Shown: positions 27,563-39,291 of the stretch, piece by piece | How the letters are laid out: the number at the start of each line of letters is the position of its first letter | Numbering within the stretch: position 1 is the stretch's first letter | Assembly: GCF_042685745.1 (NCBI RefSeq) | Contig: NZ_JBHUNT010000001.1 | Location: forward strand, 3,472,001 to 3,536,000 | Direction: 5' to 3' | From: Prauserella_A oleivorans | Lineage (GTDB): Bacteria; Actinomycetota; Actinomycetes; Mycobacteriales; Pseudonocardiaceae | Length of the DNA stretch: 64,000 bases | The notes under the pieces: model-generated | What the model was told of the DNA's origin: nothing | Seen by the model: the letters and a program-made list of their open reading frames with translations, nothing else | Database searches by the model: none | Program-made: the position numbers and the translations under genes

Positions 27563-27589
27563 GGTTACGCGTTGTCGTCACCAGGTCAA
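27562..27589 (-). promoter_or_regulatory. Predicted bldD promoter
   Basis: On the minus strand TTGACC (27589-27584), a 16-nt spacer and TAACCA (27567-27562). The predicted start near 27555 lies inside the BldD box. Confidence 0.45.
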
Positions 27590-27659
27590 GGTTGTCATCG
27601 CTCCCGGTGAGTTCTCGGCCACGGACGGACCACCCGATCGGTTGCCGGGCACGGCCTGC

Positions 27660-27665
27660 TACCGT
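27660..27665 (+). promoter_or_regulatory. Candidate -10 element of the pyr operon
   Basis: TACCGT lies 83 nt before the pyrR start. A transcript from about 27672 would contain the whole PyrR-binding loop. Confidence 0.4.
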
Positions 27666-27699
27666 CAGTACGGTTCCCGGCCGAATGGGGGAACCGACA

Positions 27700-27737
27700 T
27701 CCTTTAAGGACCCGTCCGGTGAGGCGGGGAAGGAGGT
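27700..27737 (+). promoter_or_regulatory. PyrR-binding RNA loop with embedded Shine-Dalgarno
   Basis: The leader contains CCTTTAAGGA, then an upper stem CCCG/CGGG closing a loop TCCGGTGAGG, and then GAAGGAGG. This matches the PyrR-binding loop known from Bacillus and mycobacterial pyr leaders (conserved loop TCCnGnGAGG). The 3' part AAGGAGGT (27730-27737) is the pyrR Shine-Dalgarno, so PyrR-UMP binding would block translation. That mechanism is established in Mycobacterium smegmatis and inferred here. Confidence 0.75.
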
Positions 27738-27742
27738 CCACC

Positions 27743-28321
27743 GTGGCGCCACGCCCACGTGGCGCGACGGAACCGGCTGAGCGCGAGCTGCTCTCGGCCG
27801 GCGACGTCGCGCGCACCGTCGCCCGAATGGCGCATCAGGTCATCGAGAAGACCGCGCTGGACTCGGACGGCGTCATCCCGCCCGTTCTGCTGGGCATTCC
27901 CACCCGCGGCATTCCGCTCGCGACCCGGCTCGGCGCCCGCATCCGGGAGTTCTCCGGCGTCTCCGTGCCCACCGGCGCACTCGACGTCACGCTCTACCGC
28001 GACGACCTGCGGCACAAGCCGACCCGGCCGCTCGAGGAGACCCAACTCCCGCCCGCGGGGATCGACGACCGCGTCGTGATCCTTGTCGACGACGTGCTGT
28101 TCTCCGGCCGCACCATCCGCGCCGCCCTCGACGCCCTCCGCGACCAGGGCAGGCCCCGCGCCGTCCAGCTCGCCGTGCTCGTCGACCGCGGCCACCGTGA
28201 GCTGCCGATCCGCGCGGACTACGTCGGCAAGAACGTGCCCACGTCGCGCTCCGAGGAGGTGTCGGTGCTGGTCACCGAGGTCGACGGCCGGGACGCCGTC
28301 CTGCTGGGGGGACGCCGATGA
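27743..28321 (+). CDS. pyrR: Bifunctional pyr operon regulator / uracil phosphoribosyltransferase PyrR
   Basis: PyrR binds the pyr leader RNA when UMP is high and also makes UMP from uracil and PRPP. The 192-residue protein has the PRPP loop VILVDDVLFSGRT and an N-terminal part with the basic RNA-binding surface typical of PyrR. GTG 27743 lies 5 nt after AAGGAGGT, which is inside the predicted binding loop. Upstream in-frame starts would swallow the Shine-Dalgarno and are rejected. The last codons overlap pyrB (ATGA). Confidence 0.94.
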   Translation: MAPRPRGATEPAERELLSAGDVARTVARMAHQVIEKTALDSDGVIPPVLLGIPTRGIPLATRLGARIREFSGVSVPTGALDVTLYRDDLRHKPTRPLEETQLPPAGIDDRVVILVDDVLFSGRTIRAALDALRDQGRPRAVQLAVLVDRGHRELPIRADYVGKNVPTSRSEEVSVLVTEVDGRDAVLLGGRR

Positions 28322-29253
28322 AGCACCTGCTCAGCACCGACGGCCTCGCCGCCGACACGGCCACGGCCGTGCTGGACACCGCCGACGAGCTCAAGCGCAC
28401 GCTGCTCGGGCGCGAGGTCCGCAAGCTGCCGACCCTGCGCGGGCGGACCGTCGTGACGATGTTCTACGAGAACTCCACCCGCACGCGGGTGTCCTTCGAG
28501 ATCGCCGGCAAGTGGATGAGCGCCGACGTGATCAACGTGTCGGCCAGCGGGTCCTCGGTCGGCAAGGGGGAGTCGCTGCGGGACACGGCGCTGACGCTCT
28601 CCGCGGCGGGCGCCGACTGCGTGATCGTGCGGCACCCTGCCTCCGGAGCCGCCCACCGGCTCGCGGGCTGGCTGGCCGGCGCGGGGACGTCGGTGGTGAA
28701 CGCGGGCGACGGCATGCACGAGCACCCGACCCAGGCGCTGCTCGACGCGGCGACGCTGCGCGAGCGGCTCGGCGGCCTGCCCGGCAGGCGGATCGCGATC
28801 GTCGGTGACGTGCTGCACAGCCGCGTGGCGCGCTCGAACGTCCACCTGCTCACCACGCTCGGTGCCGAGGTGGTGCTCGTCGCGCCGCCGACCCTGCTGC
28901 CCACCGGTGTGCAGAGTTGGCCGGTCACCACGTCGCACGATCTCGATTCCCAGCTGCCCGCCGTGGACGCGGTGATGATGCTGCGCGTCCAGGCCGAGCG
29001 CATGCACGGCGGGTTCTTCCCGTCGGCGCGCGAGTACTCGATCGCCTACGGGCTCAACGAGGCGCGGCTGCGGCTGCTGCCCGAGCACGCGGTGGTCCTG
29101 CACCCGGGGCCGATGCTGCGTGGGATGGAGATCGGCTCCGCAGTGGCCGACGCCCCGCAGTCGGCGATCACCGAACAGGTCCGCAACGGGGTGCACGTCC
29201 GGATGGCGGTGCTGTACCACCTGCTGGCCGGAGAGGGCGGCGATCGTGGCTGA
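28318..29253 (+). CDS. pyrB: Aspartate carbamoyltransferase catalytic subunit
   Basis: The enzyme makes carbamoyl-aspartate, the first committed step of pyrimidine synthesis. The 311-residue protein has the carbamoyl-phosphate site ENSTRTRVSFE, the mobile-loop SxSGSSxGKGES segment and the HPTQALLD motif. No regulatory subunit gene (pyrI) is present, as usual in Actinobacteria. ATG 28318 overlaps the pyrR stop by four bases. Confidence 0.97.
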   Translation: MKHLLSTDGLAADTATAVLDTADELKRTLLGREVRKLPTLRGRTVVTMFYENSTRTRVSFEIAGKWMSADVINVSASGSSVGKGESLRDTALTLSAAGADCVIVRHPASGAAHRLAGWLAGAGTSVVNAGDGMHEHPTQALLDAATLRERLGGLPGRRIAIVGDVLHSRVARSNVHLLTTLGAEVVLVAPPTLLPTGVQSWPVTTSHDLDSQLPAVDAVMMLRVQAERMHGGFFPSAREYSIAYGLNEARLRLLPEHAVVLHPGPMLRGMEIGSAVADAPQSAITEQVRNGVHVRMAVLYHLLAGEGGDRG

Positions 29254-29298
29254 GGTCGCCGCACCAAGGGCCCCGTGGCAGACAGAAGGAGAAGGTTC

Positions 29299-30588
29299 GT
29301 GAGCACGACCGTCATCAGGGGCGCGCGCCTCTACGGCGACGGCGACCCGGTGGACGTGCTGGTCGCCGACGGGATCATCGCCGAGATCGGGCACCTCGCC
29401 GTCCCGGGCGACGCCGAGGTGATCGACGCCGGCGGGCAGGTGCTGCTGCCCGGGTTCGTCGACCTGCACACCCACCTGCGGGAGCCGGGCCGGGAGGACG
29501 CCGAGACCGTCGAGACGGGATCGGCCGCCGCGGCGCTGGGCGGGTACACGGCCGTCTTCGCGATGGCCAACACCGACCCGGTGGCGGACAACGCACTCGT
29601 CGTCGAGCACGTGTGGCGCCGGGGCCGTGAGATCGGGCTGGTCGACGTCCACCCCGTGGGGGCGGTCACCGTCGGTCTGCGTGGGGAGCGGCTCGCCGAG
29701 ATGGGAACGATGGCCAAGTCGGTGGCCGGGGTGCGGATCTTCTCCGACGACGGGCACTGTGTGGCCGACCCGCTCGTCATGCGCCGCGCGCTCGAGTATT
29801 CGACCGCCCTCGGCACGGTGATCGCCCAGCACGCGGAGGAGCCGCGGCTCACGGCAGGCGCCCAGGCGCACGAGGGCGAGCGCGCGTCACGGCTCGGATA
29901 CGCGGGCTGGCCGGCCTCGGCGGAGGAGTCGATCGTGGCGCGCGACTGCGTGCTCGCGCGGCACGCGGGCGCCCGGCTGCACGTCTGCCACGTCTCGACC
30001 ACGGGTACCGTGGATGTCCTGAGCTGGGCGAAGGGGCTCGGCATCGACGTCTCGGCCGAGGTGACCCCGCATCACCTGCTGCTCACCGACGAGCGGCTGG
30101 AGACCTACGACCCGGTGAACAAGGTGAACCCGCCGCTGCGGTCGGAGCCGGACGTCGACCGGCTGCGCCAGGCGCTCGCGGACGGTGTCCTCGATTGTGT
30201 GGCCACCGACCACGCGCCACACGCCGCCCAGGACAAGGACTGCGAGTGGCAGGCGGCCCGCCCGGGCATGCTGGGCCTGCAGACGGCTCTGTCGATCGTC
30301 GTGGAGACGATGGTCCGCACGGGGCTGCTGGACTGGCGCGGCGTGGCCAGGGTGATGAGCGAGCGGCCCGCCGAGATCGCCGGGCTGCCCGACCAAGGCA
30401 GGCCGCTGGCGGTCGGCGAACCGGCGAACGTGGTGCTCGTCGACCCGGACGCCGAGTGGACCGTGCGTGGTGCGGAGCTGGCGAGCATCGCCGCGAACAC
30501 CCCGTACGAGGGCATGCGGCTGCCTGCCGTGGTGAGCGCCACGCTGCTGCGCGGGCGGATCACCTCGCGCGAAGGGAAGATTGTGTGA
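29299..30588 (+). CDS. pyrC: Dihydroorotase
   Basis: This zinc amidohydrolase of type I closes carbamoyl-aspartate to dihydroorotate. It has 429 residues. Metal ligands are in HTHLREPG near residues 54-61, a later His in IAQHAEEP and VCHVS, and the Asp in ATDHAPH. GTG 29299 has AGAAGGAGAAGG directly upstream. An in-frame start at 29275 would include this purine tract and is rejected. About 45 bp separate it from pyrB, and the stop overlaps the next gene. Confidence 0.96.
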   Translation: MSTTVIRGARLYGDGDPVDVLVADGIIAEIGHLAVPGDAEVIDAGGQVLLPGFVDLHTHLREPGREDAETVETGSAAAALGGYTAVFAMANTDPVADNALVVEHVWRRGREIGLVDVHPVGAVTVGLRGERLAEMGTMAKSVAGVRIFSDDGHCVADPLVMRRALEYSTALGTVIAQHAEEPRLTAGAQAHEGERASRLGYAGWPASAEESIVARDCVLARHAGARLHVCHVSTTGTVDVLSWAKGLGIDVSAEVTPHHLLLTDERLETYDPVNKVNPPLRSEPDVDRLRQALADGVLDCVATDHAPHAAQDKDCEWQAARPGMLGLQTALSIVVETMVRTGLLDWRGVARVMSERPAEIAGLPDQGRPLAVGEPANVVLVDPDAEWTVRGAELASIAANTPYEGMRLPAVVSATLLRGRITSREGKIV

Positions 30589-31079
30589 TGGAAAGGCTTC
30601 TGCTGACGCTACTGGTCTTCGCGCTGTTCGCGCTCGGGGTCTACGGCATGTGGCGCGGCTGGCGACGACAGGCCCGCGCGCAGAGCGTGCGCATCCCGCC
30701 GTTCCCCCAGCGTCCGGCCGACCCGGGCGAGCCGGAACTGGAGGCCGCCGGGCTCTACGCCGCCACGACGAACGCGGGCCACTGGCAGCAGAGGGTGGTC
30801 ACCCGCGGCGCCGGCCTGCGCGGCCGCGCGACGCTGCGGCTCTACCCCGGCGGTGTCGAGGTGGACCGGGCGGGCGCGCCGGGGTTCTGGATCCCGCGTG
30901 AGTCCATCACGGACGTGACGACGGCCAAGGGCATGGCGGGGAAGGTGATGGGCACGGCGAGTCTGCTGGTCTTCACCTGGCGCGTCGGGGACGTCGAACT
31001 CGACACGGGTTTCCGCGGGGACGATCTCGGCGTGTATCCACAATGGATCAACAAGGTCAAGGGAGGTGCCCAGGTATGA
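30588..31079 (+). CDS. Membrane-anchored PH-like domain protein of the pyr operon
   Basis: A 163-residue protein with one N-terminal membrane segment (about residues 3-20), then a cytoplasmic part with a beta-rich PH-like fold that begins near LRGRATLRLYPGGVEV. The gene lies between pyrC and carA with overlaps on both sides (TGATG and ATGA), exactly as the conserved membrane protein gene in mycobacterial pyr operons. Its role in pyrimidine metabolism is not known. GTG 30585 is an equally possible start. Confidence 0.82.
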   Translation: MERLLLTLLVFALFALGVYGMWRGWRRQARAQSVRIPPFPQRPADPGEPELEAAGLYAATTNAGHWQQRVVTRGAGLRGRATLRLYPGGVEVDRAGAPGFWIPRESITDVTTAKGMAGKVMGTASLLVFTWRVGDVELDTGFRGDDLGVYPQWINKVKGGAQV

Positions 31080-32242
31080 GCGGCACACGTACACCGGCCG
31101 CCCTCGTGCTGGAGGACGGCCGGATCTTCCGGGGAGCCGCCTACGGGGCGCACGGGCGCACACTGGGCGAGGTGGTCTTCTGTACCGGCATGACCGGCTA
31201 CCAGGAGACGCTCACCGACCCCTCCTACCGGCGGCAGATCGTCGTGCAGACGGCCCCGCAGATCGGCAACACCGGCTGGAACGACGAGGACGACGAGTCG
31301 GCTCGCATCTGGGTGGCCGGCTACGTCGTGCGTGACCCGGCGCGGACGCCGTCGAACTGGCGGTCCCGGCGCTCGCTGGACGACGAGCTCAGCAAGCAGG
31401 GCATCGTCGGTATCTCCGATGTGGACACCCGCACGCTGACCCGGCACATCCGCGAGCACGGTGCCATGCGGGCCGGCGTGTTCTCCGGTGACGCGCTCGC
31501 CGGCGACGACGAGATGGTGGCCGAGGTGTTGGCGAGCCCGAAGATGGCGGGCGCCGACCTCGCCGGTGAGGTGACGACCGCGCAGCCCTACGTCGTGCCG
31601 GCGATCGGCGAGACGCGCTATCGCGTCGCCGCGCTCGACCTGGGTATCAAGTCGAACACACCGAGGCAGATGGCCAAGCGCGGCATCGAGGTCCACGTGC
31701 TGCCGGCGTCGACCTCGGTCGACGATCTGCTGGCCCTGGAACCGGACGGCGTGTTCCTCTCGAACGGGCCCGGCGACCCCGAGACACAGACCCACGCGAT
31801 CGAGCTGACGAAGGCGACGCTCGCCAGGGAGGTGCCGCTGTTCGGCATCTGCTTCGGCAACCAGATCCTCGGCCGGGCGCTCGGCCTGGGCACGTACAAG
31901 ATGCGCTACGGCCACCGCGGCATCAACATTCCGGTGCTCGACGCCGAGACCGGCCGGGTGGCGATCACCGCCCAGAACCACGGCTTCGCCCTCGAGGGGG
32001 AGCCGGGGCAGCGGTTCGAGTCGCCCTTCGGCACCGCGCGCGTGAGCCACCACTGCGCCAACGACGGCACCGTCGAAGGCCTGCGGTGCGAGGACGTGCC
32101 CGCGTTCTCGGTGCAGTACCACCCGGAGGCGGCGGCGGGTCCGCACGACGCGAACCCGCTGTTCGACGACTTCGTGAACCTGATGGAGGCGCGCGGAAGG
32201 TCCGGCCGCGCGGCGGGCACGGCACAGGAGGGGCGCAAGTAA
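31076..32242 (+). CDS. carA: Carbamoyl-phosphate synthase small subunit
   Basis: The glutamine amidotransferase subunit feeds ammonia to CarB. The 388-residue protein has the N-terminal CarA domain and a class I glutaminase domain. The nucleophile is C259 in FGICFGNQ, and the His/Glu pair is in QYHPEAAAGPHD. ATG 31076 overlaps the previous stop. carB starts at the base after its stop, so the two subunits are tightly coupled. Confidence 0.97.
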   Translation: MSGTRTPAALVLEDGRIFRGAAYGAHGRTLGEVVFCTGMTGYQETLTDPSYRRQIVVQTAPQIGNTGWNDEDDESARIWVAGYVVRDPARTPSNWRSRRSLDDELSKQGIVGISDVDTRTLTRHIREHGAMRAGVFSGDALAGDDEMVAEVLASPKMAGADLAGEVTTAQPYVVPAIGETRYRVAALDLGIKSNTPRQMAKRGIEVHVLPASTSVDDLLALEPDGVFLSNGPGDPETQTHAIELTKATLAREVPLFGICFGNQILGRALGLGTYKMRYGHRGINIPVLDAETGRVAITAQNHGFALEGEPGQRFESPFGTARVSHHCANDGTVEGLRCEDVPAFSVQYHPEAAAGPHDANPLFDDFVNLMEARGRSGRAAGTAQEGRK

Positions 32243-35571
<3,329 letters not shown>

Positions 35572-35575
<4 letters not shown>

Positions 35576-36411
35576 CCGCGGGCGGGGTGCCGTTCGGAGC
35601 CCGGCTCGCGGAGGCGGTGGCGGCCCGGGGACCACTCTGCGCGGGCGTCGACCCGCACCCGGGGCTGCTGGAGGCGTGGGACCTGCCCGCCGACGCGGGC
35701 GGGCTCGAGAAGTTCGCGCTGACGGCCACCGACACGCTCGCCGAGCATGTGGCCGTGCTCAAGCCCCAGTCGGCGTTCTTCGAGGCCTACGGGGCCGCGG
35801 GCGTGGCGGTGCTGGAGCGGGTGATCCGGCATGCCCGGGACGCCGGTGCGCTCGTCCTGCTCGACGTCAAGCGTGGGGACATCGGCTCGACGATGGCCGC
35901 GTACGCGGCCGCCTACCTGGGCGAGGGCTCACCGCTCGCGGCCGACGCCGTCACCGTCTCGCCGTACCTCGGGTTCGGCTCGCTGGAGCCGGCGTTCGCG
36001 GCGGCCGAGGCCACGGGCAGGGGTGTGTTCGTCCTCGCCCGGACCTCGAACCCCGAGGGGGCGGCGCTGCAGGGTGCCGGCACGGGCGCCGGCACGGTGG
36101 CGCAGTCCATTGTGGATGCCGCGCGCGAGCGCAACGCCGGAGCGCGCCCGCTGGGCAACGTCGGCGTGGTCGTCGGCGCGACGATTACGCCGGGGGAACT
36201 CCGGCTCGCTGGGCTGAACGGGCCAATCCTGGCCCCCGGCTTCGGCGAGCAGGGGGCCACCGCCGACGATCTGAAACCCCTGTTCGGCGACGTGCTCGCG
36301 GCGGTGCTGCCCGCCTCGGCCCGGGGCCTGCTCAAGCACGGGCCCGATCCGGCCGCGCTGCGCACCGCGGTGCGGCGCACACAGGACGAGCTCCGCCGGG
36401 TCATCGGGTAG
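35572..36411 (+). CDS. pyrF: Orotidine 5'-phosphate decarboxylase (type 2)
   Basis: PyrF converts OMP to UMP. The 279-residue protein belongs to the longer type 2 subfamily of Actinobacteria, with the active site LLDVKRGDIGSTM and the early CAGVDPHP segment. GTG 35572 overlaps the carB stop. It ends the pyr operon. pyrD and pyrE are not in the window. Confidence 0.95.
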
Positions 36412-36730
36412 TGGTTGGCGAACTTCTGCCCTGCTCCACACGCATGTTGATCTTGCACTAGGGTGTGACCGGTGGCGCAGGCGGGGGTGTCGGCGGCACA
36501 GCGGAAAACGCGGTTCACCGGTCGTCGCCGACACGGCGCGGCCAGGGGTGAGTAGTGTCGTTCTTGGCCGTCCCGCGGCCTCCAGTCGCGGCGCCGGCGC
36601 GCCGTCCGCCCGGCTGTTCCCGGACGTCCGGGCAGCCTGGTCGGCGCCCACCCCCGCATTGTGGGTCCAGGTCAGGGGTGGGTACGGTCGCCACACCCAC
36701 CCAGAATTTTGAGTAATACCGGAGGAAAAC
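36412..36730. other. Intergenic region between pyrF and mihF
   Basis: A 319-bp region without a supported gene. It contains -10-like sequences (TAGGGT 36459-36464, TAGTGT 36552-36557, TACGGT 36683-36688), none with a good -35. It also holds the hairpin plus T-run described at 36676-36710 and the mihF Shine-Dalgarno GGAGG at 36721-36725. It must carry either the pyr terminator or the mihF leader, probably both. Confidence 0.55.
36676..36710 (+). terminator. Intrinsic terminator-like hairpin upstream of mihF
   Basis: GGGTGGGT (36676-36683) pairs perfectly with ACCCACCC (36695-36702) across 11 nt and is followed by AGAATTTT (36703-36710). It is the only hairpin with a T-tract I found. It lies just 20 nt before the mihF start, so it ends read-through from pyrF or acts as a leader attenuator. 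Confidence 0.55.
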
Positions 36731-37048
36731 GTGGCACTTCCCCAGCTCACCGAGGAACAGCGTGCTGCGGCGCTGGAGAAGGCCGCCGCCGCCCGTCGCG
36801 CCCGCGCGGAGCTCAAGGAACGGCTCAAGCGCGGCGGCACGACCCTCGCCGACGTGCTGAAGCAGGCCGACGAGGACGAGGTCCTCGGCAAGATGAAGGT
36901 CTCCGCGCTGCTGGAGGCTCTGCCGGGCGTGGGCAAGGTGCGTGCGCAGCAGACCATGGAGCGTCTGGAGATCGCGTCCAGCCGTCGTCTGCGCGGCCTC
37001 GGCGACCGGCAGCGCAAGGCGCTGCTCGCCGAGTTCAGCGGCGAGTGA
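36731..37048 (+). CDS. mihF: Integration host factor, actinobacterial type (mIHF)
   Basis: A 105-residue nucleoid protein essential in mycobacteria and unrelated to the HU/IHF fold. The sequence has the basic N-terminal helix with RRARAELKERL and the helix-two-turn-helix-like region ALLEALPGVGKVRAQQTMERL typical of mIHF. GTG 36731 has GGAGG 5 nt upstream. Its stop overlaps the gmk start by GTGA. No PE/PPE genes lie before it, unlike in M. tuberculosis. Confidence 0.95.
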   Translation: MALPQLTEEQRAAALEKAAAARRARAELKERLKRGGTTLADVLKQADEDEVLGKMKVSALLEALPGVGKVRAQQTMERLEIASSRRLRGLGDRQRKALLAEFSGE

Positions 37049-37713
37049 GCGAGCAGCGACACCGCGGCTCGAACCAGGCCGGCGCTAGCGGCGGCCGAGT
37101 GGCAACTGGTGGGCCGGTGCCGGGGAAAGCCGCCCGGCACCGGCTCACCGTCGTATCGGGACCATCCGGGGTCGGCAAGTCGAGCGTCGTCAGCGAGCTG
37201 CGGCGGCTCTGCCCCGACGTGTTCTTCAGCGTGTCGGTGACCACCCGCCCGCCCCGGCCCGGCGAGGTCGACGGCGAGCACTACCACTTCGTCGACCGGG
37301 AGACCTTCGACGCGATGGTCGCCCAGGGTGAGCTGCTCGAGCACGCCGAGTTCGCGGGGAACTGCTACGGCACCCCGCGGGCGCCCGTCGAGGCGGCGCT
37401 GGACTCGGGCAAACCCGCGGTTCTGGAGATCGAACTGCAGGGCGCCCGGCAGGTCCGCGCGGCCATGCCGGACGCCCAGCTCGTCATGCTCCTGCCCCCG
37501 TCGTGGGGGGAGCTGGTCGACCGGCTCACCGGCCGCGGTACCGAGGCGATGGAGGCCGTTCAGGCCCGGCTGAGCGAGGCGGAACGGGAACTCGCCGCCG
37601 CCAGCGAGTTCGACGCCCAGGTGGTGAACGCCGACCTGAAGACCGCCGCGCGTGAGTTGCTAGACTTGGTGACCGGCGAATACACCGCTTTCGACGATTC
37701 GGAGCACAGTTAG
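37045..37713 (+). CDS. gmk: Guanylate kinase
   Basis: Gmk phosphorylates GMP to GDP. The 222-residue protein has about 30 extra N-terminal residues, then the P-loop SGPSGVGKSS and the GMP-binding TTRPPRPGEVDGEHYHF. GTG 37045 overlaps the mihF stop. A later start cannot be ruled out because the first 30 residues (Gly/Arg/Ala-rich) are not conserved. It overlaps rpoZ by one base. Confidence 0.96.
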   Translation: MSEQRHRGSNQAGASGGRVATGGPVPGKAARHRLTVVSGPSGVGKSSVVSELRRLCPDVFFSVSVTTRPPRPGEVDGEHYHFVDRETFDAMVAQGELLEHAEFAGNCYGTPRAPVEAALDSGKPAVLEIELQGARQVRAAMPDAQLVMLLPPSWGELVDRLTGRGTEAMEAVQARLSEAERELAAASEFDAQVVNADLKTAARELLDLVTGEYTAFDDSEHS

Positions 37714-37988
37714 TGACCGCGATTACGTTGGGTCCTCAGAGCGAGAACCTCGAGGGCATCACCAACCCGCCCATCGACGACCTGCTCGAGAAGGTCAGCT
37801 CGAAGTACGCTCTGGTGATCTACGCGGCGAAGCGCGCCCGCCAGATCAACGACTACTACGCGCAGCTCGGTGAAGGCCTGCTCGAGTACGTCGGCCCGCT
37901 CGTCGAGCCGGGTCCGAGGGAGAAGCCGCTGTCGATCGCGCTCCGCGAGATCCACGCCGGACTCCTCGAGCACACCGAAGGCGAGTAG
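37713..37988 (+). CDS. rpoZ: RNA polymerase omega subunit
   Basis: Omega stabilises the beta' subunit. The 91-residue protein has the conserved NPPIDDLLEKVSSKYALVIYAAKRARQ region (in two overlapping parts), characteristic of actinobacterial omega. GTG 37713 shares its first base with the gmk TAG stop. The order gmk-rpoZ-coaBC is standard. Confidence 0.96.
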   Translation: MTAITLGPQSENLEGITNPPIDDLLEKVSSKYALVIYAAKRARQINDYYAQLGEGLLEYVGPLVEPGPREKPLSIALREIHAGLLEHTEGE

Positions 37989-37995
37989 TCCCTCG

Positions 37996-39234
37996 GTGAG
38001 CCCGCAGCCTCGTGTCGTCCTCGGAGTCGGCGGCGGCATCGCTGCCTACAAGGCGTGCGAGGTGCTGCGCGGGCTCACCGAATCCGGGCACGACGTCAAG
38101 GTGGTGCCCACCGCGGCCGCGCTGAACTTCGTCGGCGCGGCCACATTCGAAGCGCTGTCCGGGCGCCCCGTGAACACCGGCGTGTTCACGGCCGTGCCCG
38201 AGGTGCAGCACGTGCGGACCGGGCAGGAGGCCGACCTCGTCCTCGTCGCGCCCGCCACGGCGGACCTGCTGGCCAAGGCCGCCCACGGCCTGGCGGACGA
38301 CCTGCTCACCAACACGCTGCTCACCGCACGTTGCCCGGTCGCGTTCTTCCCCGCGATGCACACCGAGATGTGGGAGCACCCGGCCACGCGCGCCAACGTT
38401 GCGACGCTGCGCTCCCGCGGTGCGGTGGTCACCGAACCCGCGTCGGGCAGGCTGACCGGGGTCGACACCGGCAAGGGCAGGCTCGCCGACCCGCGGGAGA
38501 TCGTCGACCTCGCCCGCCTGCTGCTCGCGCGGGCCGACGCGCTGCCCCGTGACCTCGACGGAGTCCGCGTGGTCGTGTCGGCGGGGGGCACGCGGGAGCC
38601 GCTGGACCCCGTCCGGCATCTCGGGAACCGCTCGTCCGGCAAGCAGGGGTACGCGCTCGCCCGGGTGGCCGCCCAGCGCGGTGCCGATGTGACGCTCGTG
38701 GCCGCCCACACCGACGCGCTGCCGGAGCCCGCGGGTGCCCGGGTAGTGCACGTCTCCACGGCCGCGGAGCTCGGCGACGCCGTCGACGAGGCCGCCCGTG
38801 AGGCCGACGTCGTGGTGATGGCCGCGGCCGTCGCCGACTTCCGCCCCGCCGGCCGGTCCGGACACAAGATCAAGAAGAGCGACGACGAGCCCGACCCGAT
38901 GATCGAGCTCGTCCGTAACCGCGACATCCTCGCGGGGCTGGTCGAGCGGCGCAGGCCGGGCCAGATCGTCGTCGGCTTCGCCGCCGAGACCGGCGACGCG
39001 CAGGGCAGTGTGCTCGACCACGCCCGGGCCAAGCTCAAGCGCAAGGGATGCGACCTGCTCGTCGTCAACGCCGTCGGCGAGGGCAAGGCGTTCGAGGTGG
39101 AGGACAACACCGGGTGGCTGCTCTCGGCCGACGGGCTCGAGACCCGTATCCCACTCGGCGCCAAGTCGCAGCTGGCGGCCACGGTGTGGGACGCCGTCGC
39201 GCAGTTGCTGCGCCCCTCCCGCGAACGCCAGTAG
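37996..39234 (+). CDS. coaBC: Bifunctional phosphopantothenoylcysteine decarboxylase / phosphopantothenate-cysteine ligase
   Basis: CoaBC carries out two steps of coenzyme A synthesis. The 412-residue protein has the N-terminal CoaC flavoprotein domain (about residues 1-185; GVGGGIAAYKA and PAMHTEMW) and the C-terminal CTP-dependent CoaB domain (from about 190; SAGGTREPLDPVR and NRSSGKQG). GTG 37996 gives MSPQPRVVLGVGGG and lies 7 bp after rpoZ. The reading frame extends further upstream into rpoZ, but those starts are not conserved. Confidence 0.96.
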   Translation: MSPQPRVVLGVGGGIAAYKACEVLRGLTESGHDVKVVPTAAALNFVGAATFEALSGRPVNTGVFTAVPEVQHVRTGQEADLVLVAPATADLLAKAAHGLADDLLTNTLLTARCPVAFFPAMHTEMWEHPATRANVATLRSRGAVVTEPASGRLTGVDTGKGRLADPREIVDLARLLLARADALPRDLDGVRVVVSAGGTREPLDPVRHLGNRSSGKQGYALARVAAQRGADVTLVAAHTDALPEPAGARVVHVSTAAELGDAVDEAAREADVVVMAAAVADFRPAGRSGHKIKKSDDEPDPMIELVRNRDILAGLVERRRPGQIVVGFAAETGDAQGSVLDHARAKLKRKGCDLLVVNAVGEGKAFEVEDNTGWLLSADGLETRIPLGAKSQLAATVWDAVAQLLRPSRERQ

Positions 39235-39238
39235 GCTG
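39233..39238 (+). promoter_or_regulatory. Candidate metK -10 element
   Basis: TAGGCT overlaps the coaBC stop and lies 53 nt before GTG 39292. The resulting leader of about 45 nt is too short for a SAM riboswitch. Confidence 0.35.
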
Positions 39239-39291
39239 CCACCGGGCAGCGGAGCCCGGAGTGTGTTGTCGAGTGAGGATGTGAGGACGTC

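Noticed and set aside
39239..39291. SAM riboswitch upstream of metK
   Set aside because: The leader from the -10 element is only about 45 nt, too short for any known SAM riboswitch fold.
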